Below, piece after piece: positions 22,716 to 25,695 of a stretch of DNA of 25,695 nucleotides (position 1 is its first letter; each line of letters opens with the position of its first letter). Under the pieces are notes generated by a model. That model was not told the origin of the DNA, ran no database searches, and was given only the letters and a program-made list of their open reading frames with translations. The stretch comes from DATDCV01 sp036524155 (lineage in GTDB: Bacteria; Verrucomicrobiota; Verrucomicrobiia; Limisphaerales; UBA8199): contig DATDCV010000537.1 in NCBI GenBank assembly GCA_036524155.1, forward strand, positions 1 to 25,695, read 5' to 3'. The translations under genes were made by a program, and so were the position numbers.

Positions 22716-24842
22716 CTATTTGAAAAGGCCTTGGGCAAACAGATACAGATTGCTCGACCATTCGGGGTCGTCGTGTGCGTGTGAATCTACGTTCCAGACG
22801 TGGGCCACACTGTTCTCTTTGAGCACCCTATGCACCCCCTGGCTGACGCGGATCAGCACATCCCGGTTCCCGCAAGCAATCCAGATCAGCTTCAACTTCT
22901 TTGCAGCTTCTGGATCAGGCAACAGCTTGCTGTCGGAGGACATCCCGCCCACTTCACGGGTATTCGGCGCTGAAGAAAACCCGCCGAGGTACGCGAACGT
23001 TTCCGGGTGAGCCAGACCTATGTTCAAGGTCTGGCCACCGCCCATGGAAAGTCCCGCCAAGGCGCGGTGCTCGCTGTCCGCATACACAGAAACGTGGGAC
23101 TCAATGAAAGGGATGATGTCTTTAAGCAAGTCGTTCTCAAAAGGCGCTCCGTAACCTTCAAAGTTGCCACGCCTGCCACCCGGTTCTATGCGCGTGGTGG
23201 CCTCGGCGTTTGTCGCGGTGACATTCGCGTCACAACTGGGAAAGACCATGATCATGGGCTCAGTCTTTCCGTCCGCCAGGAGGTTGTCTATGACGTTGGC
23301 CGCCCGGCAGCCTCCCAACCACTGGCCATTATTGGAATTAAGACCATGCAGCAGGTAGAGCACCGGGTATTTCCGATCCGTCGAATAACCGGGCGGCGTA
23401 TAAACACGCAATTGGCGGCGCGTTCCAAGCGTCCTGGAGTCGTACTCAATGGCCTTGACCTCACCGTGAGGAACATTGTCTCGTCTCACATTGAACCCGG
23501 TCGGCGGTTCCGGGAACGCTGGTTTGTCATCCGGACCGAGTTCAATCGGACCGCCAAATCCGCCTCTGCGGGCGCCGGGTCTGCCGTTTGGATTGGCGGC
23601 GGCGGCAGATTCCGACTCCTGGAACAGCAGCGGAGCGAATTCATGCAAGCTGCGCCGCCAGGTCTGCCACTCGTGCGCGGTGTTCGGCGAAATGTATACG
23701 GTGTTTTTGATGCCGGCCTGATCAAGCGCCTCGTGGTTGGTCTGGATGTTGCCGGGTCGCTCTTTGCTTCCGCAGCTAATGAACAGCACTTTCACCTTAT
23801 CTTTGAAGCCCGGTATCTTGTTGACGTCAGCCGGAGTGATGATGCCGCCGCTGAAAATGCCTATATGCGAAAACATGTCCAAGTGGGCCAAGCTAATTTG
23901 TCGCGTCTGCATGCCACCCATAGACAGGCCCGCTATCGCCCGGTGCCGCTGATCCGCGATGGTTCGGAAGTTGGCATCAATAAAAGGGATTACGTCTTCA
24001 TGGAGAACGCGCTCGAATGCCGCGCCCATCCCGCCGAAAGCACCCCGGCCACCGGGGCTTGAGGTTGTGTTCGTGCCGCCTGCACCGGCCGGGGCGTTCG
24101 TCAAGCCAGCAGGTCCGCCAGACCTCGGGCCACGACCTCCGGGGACCGCCGGAATGCCGCCGTTTTCCATAACGATAATGAAGGGCTTGGCTTTTCCCGC
24201 CGCGAGCAGGTTATCCATGATCAGACCCGCCTTTCCTTGGGCGCCCCAGCCGCTTTCACCCTCACTGTATCCGTGAAGCAGATAGAGCACGGGAAAGCGC
24301 CGACTCGCGTCCTTGTCATAATCCGGCGGAGTATAGACGAAAGCGTGGCGAATCGAGTTCGTGGTTTTGGCGGAGTAAAGCACCTCCCGCAACTGACCGT
24401 GCGGCACGTTCTTGAGTGCATAAAAGTCTTGATCCTTGGCAGGGATTTCGATGTCGTTACGCCAACTGCCCGAACCGAAAATAAACGTGCTGCCAGGGTC
24501 TGGCACCTGGGCGCCATCAATTAGGAGGCCGTAATAGTGGTTGCCTTCATCCAGCGGCGCCGAATCACCGATCCAGGCGCCATCGGCGCCCTTTTTCATC
24601 GGATACTTCACGCCACTGATATCAAGCAGGACGCTCTGGGCTTTCGGCGCAACAATGCGAGCCCGAACGCGCCCTTCTGAGTTGACCTGCGGATACTCGC
24701 TGCCGCGCTGGTTAGTGGATGCGGGTTTGAAATCCTCGACCGCAGGGGCTTGGGTACCCGAGCCGGATTTCTCGGGGGTCTGAGCGCTAGCCGTCAGAGC
24801 AAACAGCGCAGGACCAAAAGCAAAACTCAGAATTCTTTTCAT
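22716..24842 (-). CDS. Secreted tandem esterase (two esterase-D/feruloyl-type domains)
   Basis: This encodes 708 aa from the ATG at 24842, chosen over a TTG at 24851 because the signal peptide (ILSFAFGPALFALTASAQ) starts there. Residues about 50-135 form a CBM48-like beta domain. Then come two alpha/beta-hydrolase domains of the putative-esterase (PF00756) type. Each has FPVLYLLHG or YPVLYLLHG and a nucleophile elbow GLSMGG: Ser307 in domain 1, Ser599 in domain 2. Glu361 and Asp661 sit at the expected acid position (CGSKE, CGNRD), and His390 and His690 near each C-terminus complete plausible triads. The domains are joined by Gly/Arg-rich linkers near 234-275 and 417-432. Such enzymes remove feruloyl or acetyl groups from xylan and arabinan side chains. 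The two copies differ in sequence, so different substrates are possible. It is upstream of the unclassified barrel protein, 55 nt away. Confidence 0.88.
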   Translation of the reverse strand: MKRILSFAFGPALFALTASAQTPEKSGSGTQAPAVEDFKPASTNQRGSEYPQVNSEGRVRARIVAPKAQSVLLDISGVKYPMKKGADGAWIGDSAPLDEGNHYYGLLIDGAQVPDPGSTFIFGSGSWRNDIEIPAKDQDFYALKNVPHGQLREVLYSAKTTNSIRHAFVYTPPDYDKDASRRFPVLYLLHGYSEGESGWGAQGKAGLIMDNLLAAGKAKPFIIVMENGGIPAVPGGRGPRSGGPAGLTNAPAGAGGTNTTSSPGGRGAFGGMGAAFERVLHEDVIPFIDANFRTIADQRHRAIAGLSMGGMQTRQISLAHLDMFSHIGIFSGGIITPADVNKIPGFKDKVKVLFISCGSKERPGNIQTNHEALDQAGIKNTVYISPNTAHEWQTWRRSLHEFAPLLFQESESAAAANPNGRPGARRGGFGGPIELGPDDKPAFPEPPTGFNVRRDNVPHGEVKAIEYDSRTLGTRRQLRVYTPPGYSTDRKYPVLYLLHGLNSNNGQWLGGCRAANVIDNLLADGKTEPMIMVFPSCDANVTATNAEATTRIEPGGRRGNFEGYGAPFENDLLKDIIPFIESHVSVYADSEHRALAGLSMGGGQTLNIGLAHPETFAYLGGFSSAPNTREVGGMSSDSKLLPDPEAAKKLKLIWIACGNRDVLIRVSQGVHRVLKENSVAHVWNVDSHAHDDPEWSSNLYLFAQGLFK

Positions 24843-25050
24843 AACGCGCAAGAGCTAAATCTGAAAGAACTGCCCACATCTGCTTGAAACAGCGACGGTA
24901 TGCCGTGGGGCAACGCTTTTGGCGTCGAGCGAACGCATCGAACCTGCCAGCATTGGTTCATCAGGAGTTGACATAGATACTTCCGGCAAGCCGCAGATTT
25001 TGGACATCCAACTGCTGACAAGGCCCTTGGGCTTCAGAGCTGGAGCGTGG

Positions 25051-25695
25051 CTACGGTGAGGCTTCGAATTGCACCACAGCCCCGCCGCAACGGGCCAGAT
25101 GCAGATTAAGCACGTTACGACTACTGACAGTCCGCTCTTCCGTAACCAAATGTTCCGCGGCGGTGTCGGAGTCGTCCGCGTCTTTCCAAATTCGCGCCTT
25201 CCAGGAGCCGTGGCCGAGGAAATCCAGTTTCACCGCAAAGTCACGCGAATTGCGGGCGGTCAGCGCGCCGAGAAACCACCGGTCGCCGTTGCGCCGGGCC
25301 ATCAGCAAGCGCTCGCCCACGGCCGCGTCGAGCACACGCGTATCGTCCCAAACGGTCGGAACGAGCTTCAGAAAATCCGCACCGGGCTGGTTACGATAAT
25401 GGCTCGGATGGTCGCAAACGCAGCAAATCGGGCTGTCATACACAACAAACAGCGCGAGTTCAGCGCAACGCGTGCCCTGGACCTGGGCGGCCTTTCCGTC
25501 AGGCCTGAACTGTTCGGGCTGGCGATTCAGGAATCCCCCCGGCGTGAAGTCGGCCGGTCCGGCGAGAAACCTTGTAAAGGGCAAGGTCAATTTGTGCTCG
25601 GGGGTCACGCGCGCGCTCCAGCGGTTGTATTCGTTGCCAAGGACCCCTTCGCGGGTCACCTGGTTCGGATAGGTCCGAATCATGCCCGTGGGTTT
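25051..25695 (-). CDS. GH97 alpha-glycosidase, C-terminal part (5' end outside window)
   Basis: The frame is open from the window edge to a TGA at 25051-25053 and gives 214 residues. An ATG at 25683 is in frame but lies inside the domain. The sequence reads RTYPNQVTREGVLGNEYNRW, then TPEHKLTLPFTRFLAGPADFTPGGF, both signature blocks of the GH97 catalytic domain. It continues with ELALFVVYDSPICCVCDHPSHY, and RRNGDRWFLGALTARNSRDFAVKLDFL leads into the C-terminal beta domain. Full-length members are about 650-700 aa, so roughly two thirds of the protein lies beyond the window. GH97 includes inverting and retaining alpha-glucosidases and alpha-galactosidases; the residues that separate them are mostly outside this fragment. 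It is separated from the esterase gene by 208 nt on the same strand and may head the operon. Confidence 0.92.
   Translation of the reverse strand, partial: KPTGMIRTYPNQVTREGVLGNEYNRWSARVTPEHKLTLPFTRFLAGPADFTPGGFLNRQPEQFRPDGKAAQVQGTRCAELALFVVYDSPICCVCDHPSHYRNQPGADFLKLVPTVWDDTRVLDAAVGERLLMARRNGDRWFLGALTARNSRDFAVKLDFLGHGSWKARIWKDADDSDTAAEHLVTEERTVSSRNVLNLHLARCGGAVVQFEASP

Noticed and set aside
23007..24062. + strand frame of 351 codons opposite the tandem esterase
   Set aside because: The esterase strand carries two nucleophile elbows and a leader; the shadow has none.

Overview
The window reads as a carbohydrate-degradation region of a PVC-type bacterium, most likely Verrucomicrobiota (Pedosphaerales/Limisphaerales-like). 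This is inferred from gene content, not from a marker gene. The clues are two DUF1080 (3-keto-disaccharide hydrolase-type) proteins, a Tat-exported Gfo/Idh/MocA oxidoreductase, a PQQ-like propeller protein, a DUF4832 protein, many secreted glycosidases with no SusC/SusD pair, and high GC. Planctomycetota or Acidobacteriota cannot be excluded. I saw no rRNA, tRNA, transposase, integrase or CRISPR array.

Left block (1-9363, all + strand): the 3' end of an unrecognised gene; a DUF1080+LamG lipoprotein; a hybrid pseudogene; a TolB-like propeller; a Gfo/Idh/MocA oxidoreductase; a DUF4832 protein; a PQQ-like propeller; a clan GH-A-like glycosidase; and a frameshifted remnant of a secreted glycosidase. 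Four junctions are 4-nt stop/start overlaps (GTGA or ATGA), so most of this block is probably one translationally coupled operon of exported proteins.

Middle block (9356-13045): on the - strand, a DUF5597/GH35-like beta-galactosidase lies just downstream of a pectate-lyase-superfamily gene that has lost its 3' part. Diverging from these on the + strand is a DUF4038-type pseudogene with three frame changes. It is followed by about 320 nt with no gene. Broken genes lie at several gene boundaries in the left and middle blocks, which suggests repeated deletion and gene loss.

Right block (13046-25695, all - strand), in transcription order: GH97 (5' end outside the window), a tandem two-domain esterase, an unclassified protein with a probable alpha/alpha-barrel, a second DUF1080 protein, a GH51 arabinofuranosidase, a multidomain GH54 arabinofuranosidase, and a VKOR-DsbA fusion that overlaps the GH54 gene by 4 nt (TTGA). 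Together these look like an arabinoxylan/arabinan side-chain system: esterases remove acyl groups, GH51 and GH54 remove arabinose, GH97 and the unclassified enzyme act on other linkages, and the VKOR-DsbA protein may supply disulfides to exported enzymes.

The points most worth checking are the VKOR-DsbA/GH54 coupling (GH54 carries a vicinal Cys-Cys pair), the unusual GH54 architecture (no CBM42; NEW3-like and lamin-tail-like modules, with beta-repeats inserted in the latter), the unclassified 753-aa protein, Gly/Arg-rich linkers shared by three unrelated neighbours, and the set of hybrid or decayed genes.
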